Below, piece after piece: positions 10,177 through 17,984 of a stretch of DNA of 64,000 nucleotides. Position numbers and translations under genes: made by a program. The notes beneath the pieces were generated by a model. That model saw nothing but the letters and a program-made list of their open reading frames with translations, was not told where the DNA came from and did not search any database. Numbering within the stretch: position 1 is the stretch's first letter; every line of letters begins with the position of its first letter. Source of the stretch: Eubacteriales bacterium (GTDB taxonomy: Bacteria; Bacillota; Clostridia; Lachnospirales; Lachnospiraceae); contig JAUNGB010000010.1 of assembly GCA_030524715.1 (NCBI GenBank), forward strand, positions 23,768-87,767. The letters run 5' to 3'.

Positions 10177-10193
10177 TTGTGTGTAACACACAA
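10177..10193 (-). promoter_or_regulatory. Palindrome in the ftsH leader
   Basis: TTGTGTG and CACACAA (7-bp perfect arms, 3-base loop) lie between the ftsH promoter and its ribosome site, near +4 to +20. It could be an operator or an RNA hairpin beside the Shine-Dalgarno sequence. Confidence 0.45.
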
Positions 10194-10202
10194 CTATTTC
10201 TT

Positions 10203-10231
10203 ATTATAAAGAGATTCCGTGGAGAAATCAA
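10203..10231 (-). promoter_or_regulatory. Promoter of ftsH
   Basis: Minus strand TTGATT (10231-10226), 17-base spacer, perfect TATAAT (10208-10203), about 40 bases before the start codon. Confidence 0.65.
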
Positions 10232-10373
10232 CCGGGATATGTGAAATTCCTTTGAATTATTATCGTTCTATACTTTTCTTTGCCCTGCTTAAAGCTGATC
10301 AGCACAGTAAGGACAACGTGAAACTTAGCAAAACTTAAAATTTACTATAAATTCGTATTCTACGTACAAAAAG

Positions 10374-10417
10374 AAGCACTGAAAACCTCTTTTTGCTGAT
10401 TTTCGGCGCTTTTTTTG
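10374..10417. terminator. Bidirectional terminator-like hairpin
   Basis: AAGCACTGAAAA (10374-10385) pairs, with one mismatch and a G-U, with TTTTCGGCGCTT (10400-10411), followed by a seven-T run on the plus strand and CTTCTTTTTG on the minus strand. It would end the DUF134-NifX transcript on the minus strand. Confidence 0.6.
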
Positions 10418-10523
10418 TCTATTATTCTATTTTACTTTTTTGTAAATTCGCTACAGTGAAACTTAGCGAAATTTAAAATTTACTATGAATTCACTCTCTA
10501 TATACAGTAATTACATCACATTA

Positions 10524-11306
10524 TCAGTCATGGTCGCCGCAGTGATGTTCGCCACAACCATGCTCGCCGCAAGTGTGGCCCTCACCGTGATGCTCTTGGT
10601 GGTGATTGCAGCGGACATCGGGATTGAAGTCCAGATTTCCTGCAGCAAAAGCCGCAGCCGCCTCGTCTGCATTGCCAGACACGCCGCCGTACAGCTTAAT
10701 ATTAGCTGCCGCTAAAGCTGCCTGTGCGCCGCCTCCAATACCTCCGCAAATCAGCACATCTGCGTTCAACGCAGTCAGCACACCGGCTAATGCGCCGTGA
10801 CCGCTGCCGTTGGTATCTACAACCTCCGTGGAAATGATCCTGCCGTCCTCTACATCATAGATTTTGAACTGTTCGGTGTGACCGAAATGCTGGAAGATTT
10901 CTCCGTTTTCATAGGTAACTGCAATTCTCATAATATGATCTCCTTTTTCAATTTTGTATTGTTCATAGTAGGCCTGCTTGTAGCATCCGTCATATCCGCA
11001 ATTTGTACTTTGCCCGTTGCAGAGCCAAAAATCGCCGCCTTCAATACGAAGCGGACAGCCGTCAACGATACAGTCTGCAACTTTCTTCCTTGCGCTTTCG
11101 TAAATGCGCTGTACCGTTGTTCTGGCGATCTGCATGAATGCCGCACACTTTTCTTGTCCGTAGCCTTCTTTGTCAATCAGACGAAGGGTTTCATATTCGT
11201 CCACGGTCAGGATGATCGGCTCTTTGTCTGTGGAAGAATCCATTGGGGTAAATAATATGGTTTGAGGATAATGGCAGACTTTCCTGCATTTTATTGGTCT
11301 TGACAT
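10524..11306 (-). CDS. DUF134 (UPF0251) - NifX/NifB dinitrogenase cofactor-type fusion with His/Cys-rich tail
   Basis: A 260-residue two-domain protein. Residues 1-105 or so match the DUF134 DNA-binding family (MSRPIKCRKVC start, LTVDEYETLRLIDKEGYGQE, then a helix-turn-helix region with ARTTVQRIYESARKK and a cysteine cluster). Residues 125-235 are a dinitrogenase iron-molybdenum cofactor-binding (NifX/NafY-type) domain (MRIAVTYENGEIFQHFGHTE, ICGGIGGGAQAAL). The last 25 residues or so are a His/Cys tail (HHQEHHGEGHTCGEHGCGEH), suggesting metal binding. No nitrogenase is present, so a metal or Fe-S sensing or trafficking role is more likely. The start has a clear AAGGAGG site. It is divergent from a Crp/Fnr gene with which it shares a symmetrical promoter. 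Confidence 0.85.
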   Translation of the reverse strand: MSRPIKCRKVCHYPQTILFTPMDSSTDKEPIILTVDEYETLRLIDKEGYGQEKCAAFMQIARTTVQRIYESARKKVADCIVDGCPLRIEGGDFWLCNGQSTNCGYDGCYKQAYYEQYKIEKGDHIMRIAVTYENGEIFQHFGHTEQFKIYDVEDGRIISTEVVDTNGSGHGALAGVLTALNADVLICGGIGGGAQAALAAANIKLYGGVSGNADEAAAAFAAGNLDFNPDVRCNHHQEHHGEGHTCGEHGCGEHHCGDHD

Positions 11307-11336
11307 AAGACGCCTCCTTAATACAGCCTTTTTTGT

Positions 11337-11365
11337 ATTATACTTTGTTTTCGGGCATATGTCAA
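11337..11365 (-). promoter_or_regulatory. Promoter of the DUF134-NifX gene
   Basis: Minus strand TTGACA (11365-11360), exactly 17 bases, TATAAT (11342-11337). Both hexamers are perfect consensus, and the -35 lies within the left arm of the palindrome at 11349-11390. Confidence 0.85.
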
Positions 11366-11390
11366 TAACATAATTGACATATGCCCGAAA
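11349..11390. promoter_or_regulatory. 42-bp palindromic operator shared by two divergent promoters
   Basis: Perfect 18-bp arms TTTCGGGCATATGTCAAT (11349-11366) and its complement (11373-11390) around a 6-base centre. Each arm carries the TTGACA -35 box of one of the two divergent genes, so anything bound here would shut or tune both. Candidate binders are the DUF134 helix-turn-helix domain or the Crp/Fnr protein encoded on either side. Confidence 0.8.
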
Positions 11391-11402
11391 CAGCAGTATA
11401 AT
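11374..11402 (+). promoter_or_regulatory. Promoter of the Crp/Fnr gene
   Basis: TTGACA (11374-11379), 17 bases, TATAAT (11397-11402): perfect consensus, and a mirror image of the divergent promoter. Confidence 0.85.
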
Positions 11403-11425
11403 TAGAAAATACAGGAGGACAATCT

Positions 11426-12082
11426 ATGGAATTTGAATCTTATTTTCCCATATGGGATAAGCTAAATAAACAACAGCAGGAACGAATCAAGAACAGTCTG
11501 GCTTTCCGTCAGGTCAAAAAAGGCACAATTATACATAACGGAAATATGGACTGCACTGGCCTTCTTCTTATCAAGTCGGGACAGCTCCGTGCTTATATTC
11601 TTTCCGATGAAGGACGGGAGATCACCATCTACCGTTTGTTCGATATGGATGTGTGCTTGTTTTCCGCGTCCTGCATCATGCGCTCCATTCAGTTCGAGAT
11701 AACGATTGAAGCAGAAAAGAACACCGAACTGTGGGTAATTCCCTCCGAGATTTACAAGAGCATCATGGAAGCATCCGCGCCCGTAGCAAACTACACCAAT
11801 GAACTGATGGCCAGCCGGTTTTCCGATGTGATGTGGCTCATTGAGCAGGTCATGTGGAAGAGCCTCGATAAACGGGTAGCTGCCTTTTTGCTGGAGGAAT
11901 CCGCCATTGAGGAAACCAATGAATTGAAAATTACCCATGAAATCATAGCAAACCACCTTGGTTCTCACCGTGAAGTCATCACAAGGATGCTGCGTTATTT
12001 CCAAAACGAAGGCATGGTAAAGCTGTCCCGTGGCACTGTGCTGATTACGGATGAAGAAAAGCTCCGCGAACTGAGTAAATAA
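11426..12082 (+). CDS. Crp/Fnr-family transcriptional regulator
   Basis: A 218-residue regulator with an N-terminal cyclic-nucleotide-type beta-barrel (KKGTIIHNGNMDCTGLLLIK, AYILSDEGREITIYRLFDMD) and a C-terminal winged helix (ITHEIIANHLGSHREVITRM, then MVKLSRGTVLI). The barrel contains cysteines (DCTG, DVCLFSASCIM), but there is no classical FNR N-terminal cluster, so the effector is unknown; redox or sulfur signals are plausible given the neighbours. AGGAGGAC precedes the ATG. It converges with the CoA-disulfide reductase gene, only 15 bases away. Confidence 0.9.
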   Translation: MEFESYFPIWDKLNKQQQERIKNSLAFRQVKKGTIIHNGNMDCTGLLLIKSGQLRAYILSDEGREITIYRLFDMDVCLFSASCIMRSIQFEITIEAEKNTELWVIPSEIYKSIMEASAPVANYTNELMASRFSDVMWLIEQVMWKSLDKRVAAFLLEESAIEETNELKITHEIIANHLGSHREVITRMLRYFQNEGMVKLSRGTVLITDEEKLRELSK

Positions 12083-12097
12083 TTATTTTTCGTGTTC

Positions 12098-13789
12098 TTA
12101 TTTATCCATACCGCAGGCAAAGGACGCTTCTGCCAGCGCACGATCATTGGCAACGGCATCGTAAAAACGATATCCACCGGCGAAATTATAAGCAATCAAT
12201 CCATTTCCCTCTAAAATACGGCTGGCAATGTAGCTGCGCAGCCCGCTTTGGCAGATCACATAGACGGGCTTTGATGCATCCAGTTCACCCAGGCGTTCTC
12301 TCAACTCATCTACCGGAATATTGAGAAAACCGTCGATATGACCGCGCCGGTATTCTCCTGCGGTTCTGGTGTCAAGAAGCGTTGCGCTGCCATCTATCGG
12401 AAGATTATCCAAGTCGGAAAGATGCCATTGTTTCAGCATTCCATTTGCAATATTGTCGATCATAAATCCAGCCATATTGACCGGATCTTTTGCTGAGGAA
12501 TAGGGCGGCGCATAGGCAAGATCCAAATCTTTCAGTTCAGTTGCCTTCATTTTCGCACGAATAGCGGTTGCCAGCACATCAATCCGTTTGTCCACGCCCT
12601 CATAGCCTACAATTTGTGCACCCAGTAAGCGGTAGGTTTCCTTTTCGAAGACGATCTTCATTGTCATGACCTTGCCGCCGGGATAATATCCGGCATGGCT
12701 CATGGGGGAAAGAATAACCGTATCGACATTTAAGCCTATACGTTTTGCATGGGTTTCATTTATACCGGTAGACGCCGCAGTCAAATCAAATACCTTGATG
12801 ACAGAACTGCCCTGACTGCCTTGATAACGGCTGTCGCCGCCGCAGATATTGTCGGCAATGATGCGTCCCTGCTTATTCGCCGGTCCAGCAAGGGAGATGA
12901 GGGCATCTTCTCCCGTGACAAAATGCTTCACCTGTACTGCGTCCCCGGCGGCGTAAATATCCGGTACAGAGGTTTCCATACGGTCATTTACCACGATACT
13001 GCCCCTGACGCCAAGTTCCAATCCGGCTTCTTTGGCAAGTTTGGTGTCCGGCGTAACACCGATGGCAAGCACTGCCATATCCCCGTGAAGTTGGCTGCCA
13101 TCTGACAGAAGCACATCCACACCATTATTCTTTTCGGAAAATCCCTCCACTTTATGTCCAAATGCCAGACGGACGCCGCGCTTTCTGACCTCTGCGTGAA
13201 TGAAAGCTGCCATGTCCGCATCAAAGGGCATCATAAGCTGCTTTTGGCTTTGCACGATGGTCACATCCATGCCAAGTTCCCGAAGATTTTCCGCAAGCTC
13301 CAGGCCAATGAACCCGCCTCCGGCGATCACAGCGGATTTTGGGTGGTTCCGATTGATATAATCCTTGATTTTGAAGGTATCCTCAATGGTACGCAAGGTA
13401 AACAGCTTGTCCATCTCCATGCCGGGCAGCTTCGGCTGTGACGGCTTCGCACCGGGGGAAAGGATCAGCTTGTCGTAGCTTTCTTCAAATTCCTCCCCGG
13501 TTTGCAGATTTTTTACGGAAACGGTTTTTCTTTCCGGGTGGATTGCCGTTACTTCATGCCGTACTTTCATATCCACACGAAAACGGGAGTAGAAGCTCTC
13601 CGGTGTCTGCAGAGTCAGTTCTTCAGGATTGACGATGGTATCCCCGATATAATATGGCAGGCCGCAGTTGGCATAGGAAACATATCCGCTGCGTTCAAAG
13701 ACGATAATCTGCGCTTGTTCATTTAATCTGCGAATGCGGGCAGCAGCCGTTGCACCACCGGCTACGCCGCCAACAATAATCACTTTCAT
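12098..13789 (-). CDS. FAD-dependent CoA-disulfide reductase / NADH oxidase with C-terminal rhodanese domain
   Basis: A 563-residue flavoprotein of the CoADR-rhodanese type, which reduces CoA disulfide or persulfides with NAD(P)H. The N-terminal FAD loop is VGGVAGGATAAARIRRL, followed by the redox cysteine in SYANCGLPYYIG (near residue 43), an NAD loop AVIAGGGFIGLELAENL, the second FAD motif (DIYAAGDAVQV), and a rhodanese domain from about residue 465 with the active-site loop CQSGLRS. The start codon directly follows the thioredoxin stop (TAA then ATG), so the two are translationally coupled. Persulfide or disulfide stress is the likely context. Confidence 0.92.
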   Translation of the reverse strand: MKVIIVGGVAGGATAAARIRRLNEQAQIIVFERSGYVSYANCGLPYYIGDTIVNPEELTLQTPESFYSRFRVDMKVRHEVTAIHPERKTVSVKNLQTGEEFEESYDKLILSPGAKPSQPKLPGMEMDKLFTLRTIEDTFKIKDYINRNHPKSAVIAGGGFIGLELAENLRELGMDVTIVQSQKQLMMPFDADMAAFIHAEVRKRGVRLAFGHKVEGFSEKNNGVDVLLSDGSQLHGDMAVLAIGVTPDTKLAKEAGLELGVRGSIVVNDRMETSVPDIYAAGDAVQVKHFVTGEDALISLAGPANKQGRIIADNICGGDSRYQGSQGSSVIKVFDLTAASTGINETHAKRIGLNVDTVILSPMSHAGYYPGGKVMTMKIVFEKETYRLLGAQIVGYEGVDKRIDVLATAIRAKMKATELKDLDLAYAPPYSSAKDPVNMAGFMIDNIANGMLKQWHLSDLDNLPIDGSATLLDTRTAGEYRRGHIDGFLNIPVDELRERLGELDASKPVYVICQSGLRSYIASRILEGNGLIAYNFAGGYRFYDAVANDRALAEASFACGMDK

Positions 13790-14110
13790 TTATACTACCG
13801 CCTTTCCCAGCATTTTGAGAATGGCTTCCTTTGGTCTTGCACCCATTGCCCGATTGACGGCCTTGCCATTCTTCATAACAACGAGAGTGGGAATACTCAT
13901 CACGCCAAATTGACTTGCAAGCTCCGGCTGCTCTTCCACATTAACTTTACCGACCTTGACGTCGGAGCGTTCTTCTGCAATCTCTTCTACAATGGGAACG
14001 ACCATACGGCACGGACCGCACCAGGGCGCCCAGAAGTCCAACAGGACGGGCTTGTCCGAGTTCATCACTTCGTTATGGAAATTGGATTTATTGATATTAA
14101 TAGCAGACAT
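13790..14110 (-). CDS. trxA: Thioredoxin
   Basis: A 106-residue thioredoxin with the active site WAPWCGPCRM and the cis-proline region FGVMSIPTLVVMKNG. It reduces protein disulfides and, coupled to the following CoA-disulfide reductase-rhodanese, may serve a dedicated thiol or persulfide pathway. The ATG follows AAGGAGGAC. It is the first gene of a two-gene operon with a TATAAT at 14152-14147 and a Crp/Fnr-like palindrome upstream. Confidence 0.95.
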   Translation of the reverse strand: MSAININKSNFHNEVMNSDKPVLLDFWAPWCGPCRMVVPIVEEIAEERSDVKVGKVNVEEQPELASQFGVMSIPTLVVMKNGKAVNRAMGARPKEAILKMLGKAVV

Positions 14111-14146
14111 TTTGTAGTCCTCCTTGTTTTTTTATTTTGTGGCTTT

Positions 14147-14187
14147 ATTATAGCCGATATTTTTTGCCTTTTCTGTGATGATATCAC
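14147..14187 (-). promoter_or_regulatory. trxA promoter with Crp/Fnr-like site near -41
   Basis: TATAAT is at 14152-14147 with no good -35. A GTGAT/ATCAC inverted repeat with a 3-base centre spans 14175-14187, centred about 41 bases upstream of the predicted start. That is the class II activator position. Confidence 0.55.
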
Positions 14188-14263
14188 CTATATCTCCGAA
14201 AATTATAAAAAACAATACCACATAACCTTCATTTTGTAGTATACTAAAACCAGTAAGGCAAGA

Positions 14264-14297
14264 GTTACTGCGGACTGTGAATGCAGCGAACAGTAAC
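14264..14297. repeat. R1 palindromic repeat, copy 2
   Basis: GTTACTG (14264-14270) and CAGTAAC (14291-14297) arms around a diverged core, between thioredoxin and the DUF1846 gene. Confidence 0.6.
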
Positions 14298-14345
14298 CAC
14301 TGAGCAATCATTCAGATAATATAGTGGGAAAGGAAAAACCGACAA

Positions 14346-15824
14346 ATGAAGATAGGATTTGACAACGAAAAATACCTTAAAATGCAGTCCGAGCATATCC
14401 GGGAACGTATCAGCAAATTTGACAACAAGCTTTATCTGGAATTCGGCGGCAAATTATTCGATGATTTTCACGCATCCAGAGTCCTTCCCGGTTTTGAACC
14501 AGACAGCAAGCTCCGCATGCTTATGCAGTTGAGCGACCAGGCAGAGATCGTTATTGTTATCAGCGCCGCCGACATCGATAAAAACAAAGTGCGGCAGGAT
14601 CTTGGAATTACCTACGATATGGACGTTCTCCGTCTGATCGATGAATTTACCGACCGCGGACTTTATGTAGGCAGCGTATGTATCACACAGTACTCCGGAC
14701 AGGAGGGAGCCGATCTGTTTAAAAACCACCTGGAAAAACTTGGAATACGTGTATACACCCACTACACAATACCGGGCTATCCAAGCAATACCTCCCTGAT
14801 CGTCAGCGACGAGGGCTACGGCAAAAACGAATACATTGAAACCACACGCCCTCTGGTAGTCGTTACCGCGCCCGGTCCGGGAAGCGGCAAAATGGCCACC
14901 TGCCTCTCACAGCTATACCATGAATATAAACGCGGCATCAGCGCCGGATACGCCAAATTTGAAACCTTCCCCATCTGGAATATTCCGTTAAAGCATCCGG
15001 TAAACCTTGCCTATGAGGCAGCTACCGCAGACCTGAACGACGTAAACATGATCGACCCATTCCATCTGGAAGCTTATGGAGAAACAACGGTAAATTATAA
15101 CCGTGATGTGGAAATCTTCCCTGTCCTGCAGGCAATGTTTGAGAAGATCATCGGAAAATGCCCTTATAAATCCCCCACGGACATGGGAGTAAACATGGCG
15201 GGCAACTGCATTATTGACGATGAGGTCTGCAAAGAGGCTTCCCGTCAGGAAATCATCCGCAGATATTATAAGAGCATGGACGCCCTTGTATCCGGCACAG
15301 GCAAGGAAGAAGAGGCGTTTAAAATCGAGCTTCTTCTGAAACAGGCTCACGCAGCGGTAGAAGACCGCAGAGTCGTCCCCGCAAGCCTGGAAACAGAAAC
15401 CCGGACAGGCGCGCCTGCCGCAGCCCTGGAGCTTCCTGACGGCAGGATCGTCTACGGCAAAACCTCCGACCTTCTCGGCGCTTCCTCCGCCCTGCTTTTA
15501 AACGCATTAAAGGAGCTGGCCGGGATCGACCACGAACATCATGTCATCTCACCGGAGGCCATCCGTCCGATTCAGGAATTAAAAACAAAATATCTGGGAA
15601 GCAAAAACCCGCGGCTTCATACAGACGAAACTCTGATCGCGCTGTCCGTCAGCGCCGCAAGCAGCAGCGAAGCCCGCCTTGCCTTGGAACAGCTTCCTAA
15701 ATTAAAAGGCTGTCAGGCGCATACCTCTGTTTTGCTTTCTTCCGTGGATATCCGGGAGTTTAGAAAGCTTGGAATCGAGCTTACCTGCGAACCGAAATTT
15801 GAAAAACCGAAGACCTATAAATAA
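14346..15824 (+). CDS. DUF1846 domain-containing protein
   Basis: A 492-residue cytoplasmic protein of the DUF1846 family, common and conserved in Firmicutes but of undefined biochemistry. Recognisable features are the opening MKIGFDNEKYLKMQSEHIRE, a VVVTAPGPGSGKMATCLSQL segment resembling a nucleotide-binding loop near residue 180, and NMAGNCIIDDEVCKEASRQE. It is monocistronic and followed by a strong terminator. The family assignment is secure; no function is claimed. Confidence 0.88.
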   Translation: MKIGFDNEKYLKMQSEHIRERISKFDNKLYLEFGGKLFDDFHASRVLPGFEPDSKLRMLMQLSDQAEIVIVISAADIDKNKVRQDLGITYDMDVLRLIDEFTDRGLYVGSVCITQYSGQEGADLFKNHLEKLGIRVYTHYTIPGYPSNTSLIVSDEGYGKNEYIETTRPLVVVTAPGPGSGKMATCLSQLYHEYKRGISAGYAKFETFPIWNIPLKHPVNLAYEAATADLNDVNMIDPFHLEAYGETTVNYNRDVEIFPVLQAMFEKIIGKCPYKSPTDMGVNMAGNCIIDDEVCKEASRQEIIRRYYKSMDALVSGTGKEEEAFKIELLLKQAHAAVEDRRVVPASLETETRTGAPAAALELPDGRIVYGKTSDLLGASSALLLNALKELAGIDHEHHVISPEAIRPIQELKTKYLGSKNPRLHTDETLIALSVSAASSSEARLALEQLPKLKGCQAHTSVLLSSVDIREFRKLGIELTCEPKFEKPKTYK

Positions 15825-15833
15825 GCTTTATAC

Positions 15834-15866
15834 AAAATAGAATCCTGCAGAGCAGGATTCTATTTT
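15834..15866. terminator. Strong terminator after the DUF1846 gene
   Basis: Perfect 15-bp arms AAAATAGAATCCTGC (15834-15848) and complement (15852-15866) with a 3-base loop and a T-rich tail. It probably also ends the convergent sugar-kinase operon. Confidence 0.85.
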
Positions 15867-15906
15867 TGTTATATAATTGTTTTATGCTGTTTTATGATTG
15901 ATTGTT

Positions 15907-17010
15907 TTATTTGTATTTTTCTACAATCGCTTTCATTTCGGGAAGCTTCTCTTCCATATCCCTTACCAGCTTAAACTGTGTCCTGGTGCGGTCAAGGTTG
16001 TGGCCTTCCCTGTGAATCTTGAAATAATGATCCCCTTCCAGATAATCGGTCAGGAACCGCATTCCGCATTCAAAGGTCATCAGGATCGCTCCCATAGGAA
16101 GCATATCCAGCTCCGCCTCTGTCAGTGCGCCTGCACAGCCCTCGATAAAGCCTTTTACGTAAACCTCATATAAATGCAGATCAAAGGATACCTTTGACAG
16201 ATCCGGTTCGTCCTCCGCCCCTGTGCTGGCGCCGAAGCGGATAGAATCGCCGAAATCATTAACGGAAAGCCCCGGCATTACCGTATCCAGATCGATCACG
16301 CAGATTGCCCGTCCTGTCTCATCATCGATCATAATATTATTAAGCTTCGTATCATTGTGCGTTACGCGAAGAGGCAGTATCCCCTGCTCCTGCCGGTCGC
16401 ACAGAGTATGCGCAAGCGCCTCCCGGTCCAGTACAAACTGTACTTCTTCCTGAACGCCGGACGCCCGTCCGCAGGCGTCCAGAGCCAGCGCTTCCTTAAA
16501 TTTCCGGAAACGGTCTACCGTATTATGAAAGTTCTCAATGGTCTCATGAAGCGTTTCCGCCGGATAATCCGCCAAAAGCCGCTGGAAATGCCCGAAAGCG
16601 ACCGCGCTCTGATAAAAGTCATTATCATTCTCCACCGAATCAAAGCAGGTGGCGTTCTCTATAAAAAGATAAACTCTCCAGTATTCCCCCTCGGAATCAA
16701 CATAGTAAGGTTTTCCTTCATGACTTTCTAACAGATTCAGGGTCTCTCTTTCCACATCCCCGCCGTGCTCCTCGATCTTCCTTCTCAGCCAGGAGGTAAC
16801 GCCGCTGATGTTTTCCATTAATTCTTCCGGCTTTGTAAAAATCCGTTTATTCATTTTCTGCAGAATATAGCGCTTGATTCCGGCATCTGTACGGAAGGCA
16901 AGACGAAATGTATCGTTGATGTGTCCGCTTCCAAAGGGAATACATTCTTCCAGAGAGCCGGAAAATTCAAACTGCCCTATGACCTCTTGTATCATCCCAT
17001 TCATTTCCAA
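15907..17010 (-). CDS. N-acetylhexosamine 1-kinase-like phosphotransferase (LnpB/NahK type)
   Basis: A 367-residue kinase of the aminoglycoside-phosphotransferase fold resembling bifidobacterial NahK, which phosphorylates GlcNAc or GalNAc at C1. Motifs: ATP-binding FGSGHINDTFRLAF near the N-terminus, catalytic loop THNDTKLNNIMIDDETG and metal-binding VIDLDTVMPGLSVNDFGDSI. The likely start is a TTG at 17010, eight bases after GGGAGG and directly after the stop of the preceding gene; ATG 17004 is an alternative. It is the last gene of the lacto-N-biose operon, where it would trap the GlcNAc/GalNAc released by the GH112 phosphorylase. Confidence 0.85.
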   Translation of the reverse strand: MEMNGMIQEVIGQFEFSGSLEECIPFGSGHINDTFRLAFRTDAGIKRYILQKMNKRIFTKPEELMENISGVTSWLRRKIEEHGGDVERETLNLLESHEGKPYYVDSEGEYWRVYLFIENATCFDSVENDNDFYQSAVAFGHFQRLLADYPAETLHETIENFHNTVDRFRKFKEALALDACGRASGVQEEVQFVLDREALAHTLCDRQEQGILPLRVTHNDTKLNNIMIDDETGRAICVIDLDTVMPGLSVNDFGDSIRFGASTGAEDEPDLSKVSFDLHLYEVYVKGFIEGCAGALTEAELDMLPMGAILMTFECGMRFLTDYLEGDHYFKIHREGHNLDRTRTQFKLVRDMEEKLPEMKAIVEKYK

Positions 17011-17940
17011 TTATGCTTCCTCCCATAATTTCTGCGGGTACAGACCTTCATCCTTCAGTCTCTGGATCGCCGCAACTACCACAGGCTTATCCTCCTTGTA
17101 GGTCACGCCGTACCACTTATCCATAGATTTCAGCACCTTAACAGAAGCTTTCTTTTCCTTCAAAAGCTCATCCACTACAAAGGGCAGGAAATACTCGCAT
17201 TTCAGCGGATTTTCCCTGATGCCTGTATCCAGAAACGCGGGGAATCTCTCCTTCAGCTCATGCAGAATACTTGCGGAAAATCCCCACATATTCATGGAAA
17301 CCGTGCTTCCTTCCGGAATTTCTGTCCAGGTAGCACCGTCGTCCTCCGTGTAGGCAGCGCCGCCCTCTCTCTTTTCAATGCGGGTGCGTTCATGAATGGT
17401 GATCAGATGCTCTTCCTCGTCCGTAACGCAGATGCCGCGCGCCACGTGCCCGTTCTCAGTAAGGGTGTTTTCCAGCCTGTAGCCTACCATCATGTACTGA
17501 TATACCCCGTCTGAATCCTCTGTATTGGAAAGAAAATCATATGCCATCTGAAAGGCATGTCTTCCATAATAATCATCCGCATTAATTACGGCGAAGGGCC
17601 CGTCAACCTCATCAATACAGCTAAGAACCGCATGTCCCGTTCCCCACGGCTTCACTCTGCCCTCCGGAACCGCATAGCCCCGGGGAAGGTTATCAAGGCT
17701 CTGGAAAACATAAGCCACCTGGATCTGTCTGCTCAGGCGGTCGCCGATGGCCTTCCTGAAATCCGCCTCATTTTCCTTTTTAATAATAAATACTACTTTC
17801 TCAAATCCGGCCCTGACTGCGTCATAGATAGAAAAATCCATGATGATATGTCCTTCCTTATCTACCGGATCGATCTGCTTTAAACCGCCGTAACGGCTTC
17901 CCATTCCTGCCGCCATAACTACTAATACCGGTTTTTTCAT
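17011..17940 (-). CDS. Sugar-1-phosphate nucleotidyltransferase
   Basis: A 309-residue NTP-transferase with the signature loop VVMAAGMGSRYGGLKQIDPV, a nucleotide site PWGTGHAVLSC and a metal motif VINADDYYG. It belongs to the RmlA/GlmU-like fold, not to the GalT histidine-triad family. In the bifidobacterial LNB pathway the equivalent step uses a GalT-type uridylyltransferase, so this looks like an alternative enzyme that couples hexosamine-1-P or Gal-1-P directly to UTP. It lies between the permease and the kinase and abuts the kinase gene. The precise substrate is inferred from context. Confidence 0.85.
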   Translation of the reverse strand: MKKPVLVVMAAGMGSRYGGLKQIDPVDKEGHIIMDFSIYDAVRAGFEKVVFIIKKENEADFRKAIGDRLSRQIQVAYVFQSLDNLPRGYAVPEGRVKPWGTGHAVLSCIDEVDGPFAVINADDYYGRHAFQMAYDFLSNTEDSDGVYQYMMVGYRLENTLTENGHVARGICVTDEEEHLITIHERTRIEKREGGAAYTEDDGATWTEIPEGSTVSMNMWGFSASILHELKERFPAFLDTGIRENPLKCEYFLPFVVDELLKEKKASVKVLKSMDKWYGVTYKEDKPVVVAAIQRLKDEGLYPQKLWEEA

Positions 17941-17984
17941 GGTGATACATCCATCCCTTCTATAAATTTATCCAAAACAACGCC

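Larger units (their letters stand above)
10194..10523. other. Intergenic region (330 bp) between ftsH and the DUF134-NifX gene
   Basis: Besides the ftsH promoter it holds a 37-bp direct repeat (10318-10354 and 10456-10492, opening GTGAAACTTAGC, four mismatches or fewer) that flanks a hairpin with T tracts on both strands (10374-10417). No gene is seen. Confidence 0.6.

Noticed and set aside
10524-11306. Part of a nitrogenase cluster because of the NifX-type domain
   Set aside because: No nifHDK, nifB or nifE/N genes nearby; such domains also occur in non-fixing anaerobes.
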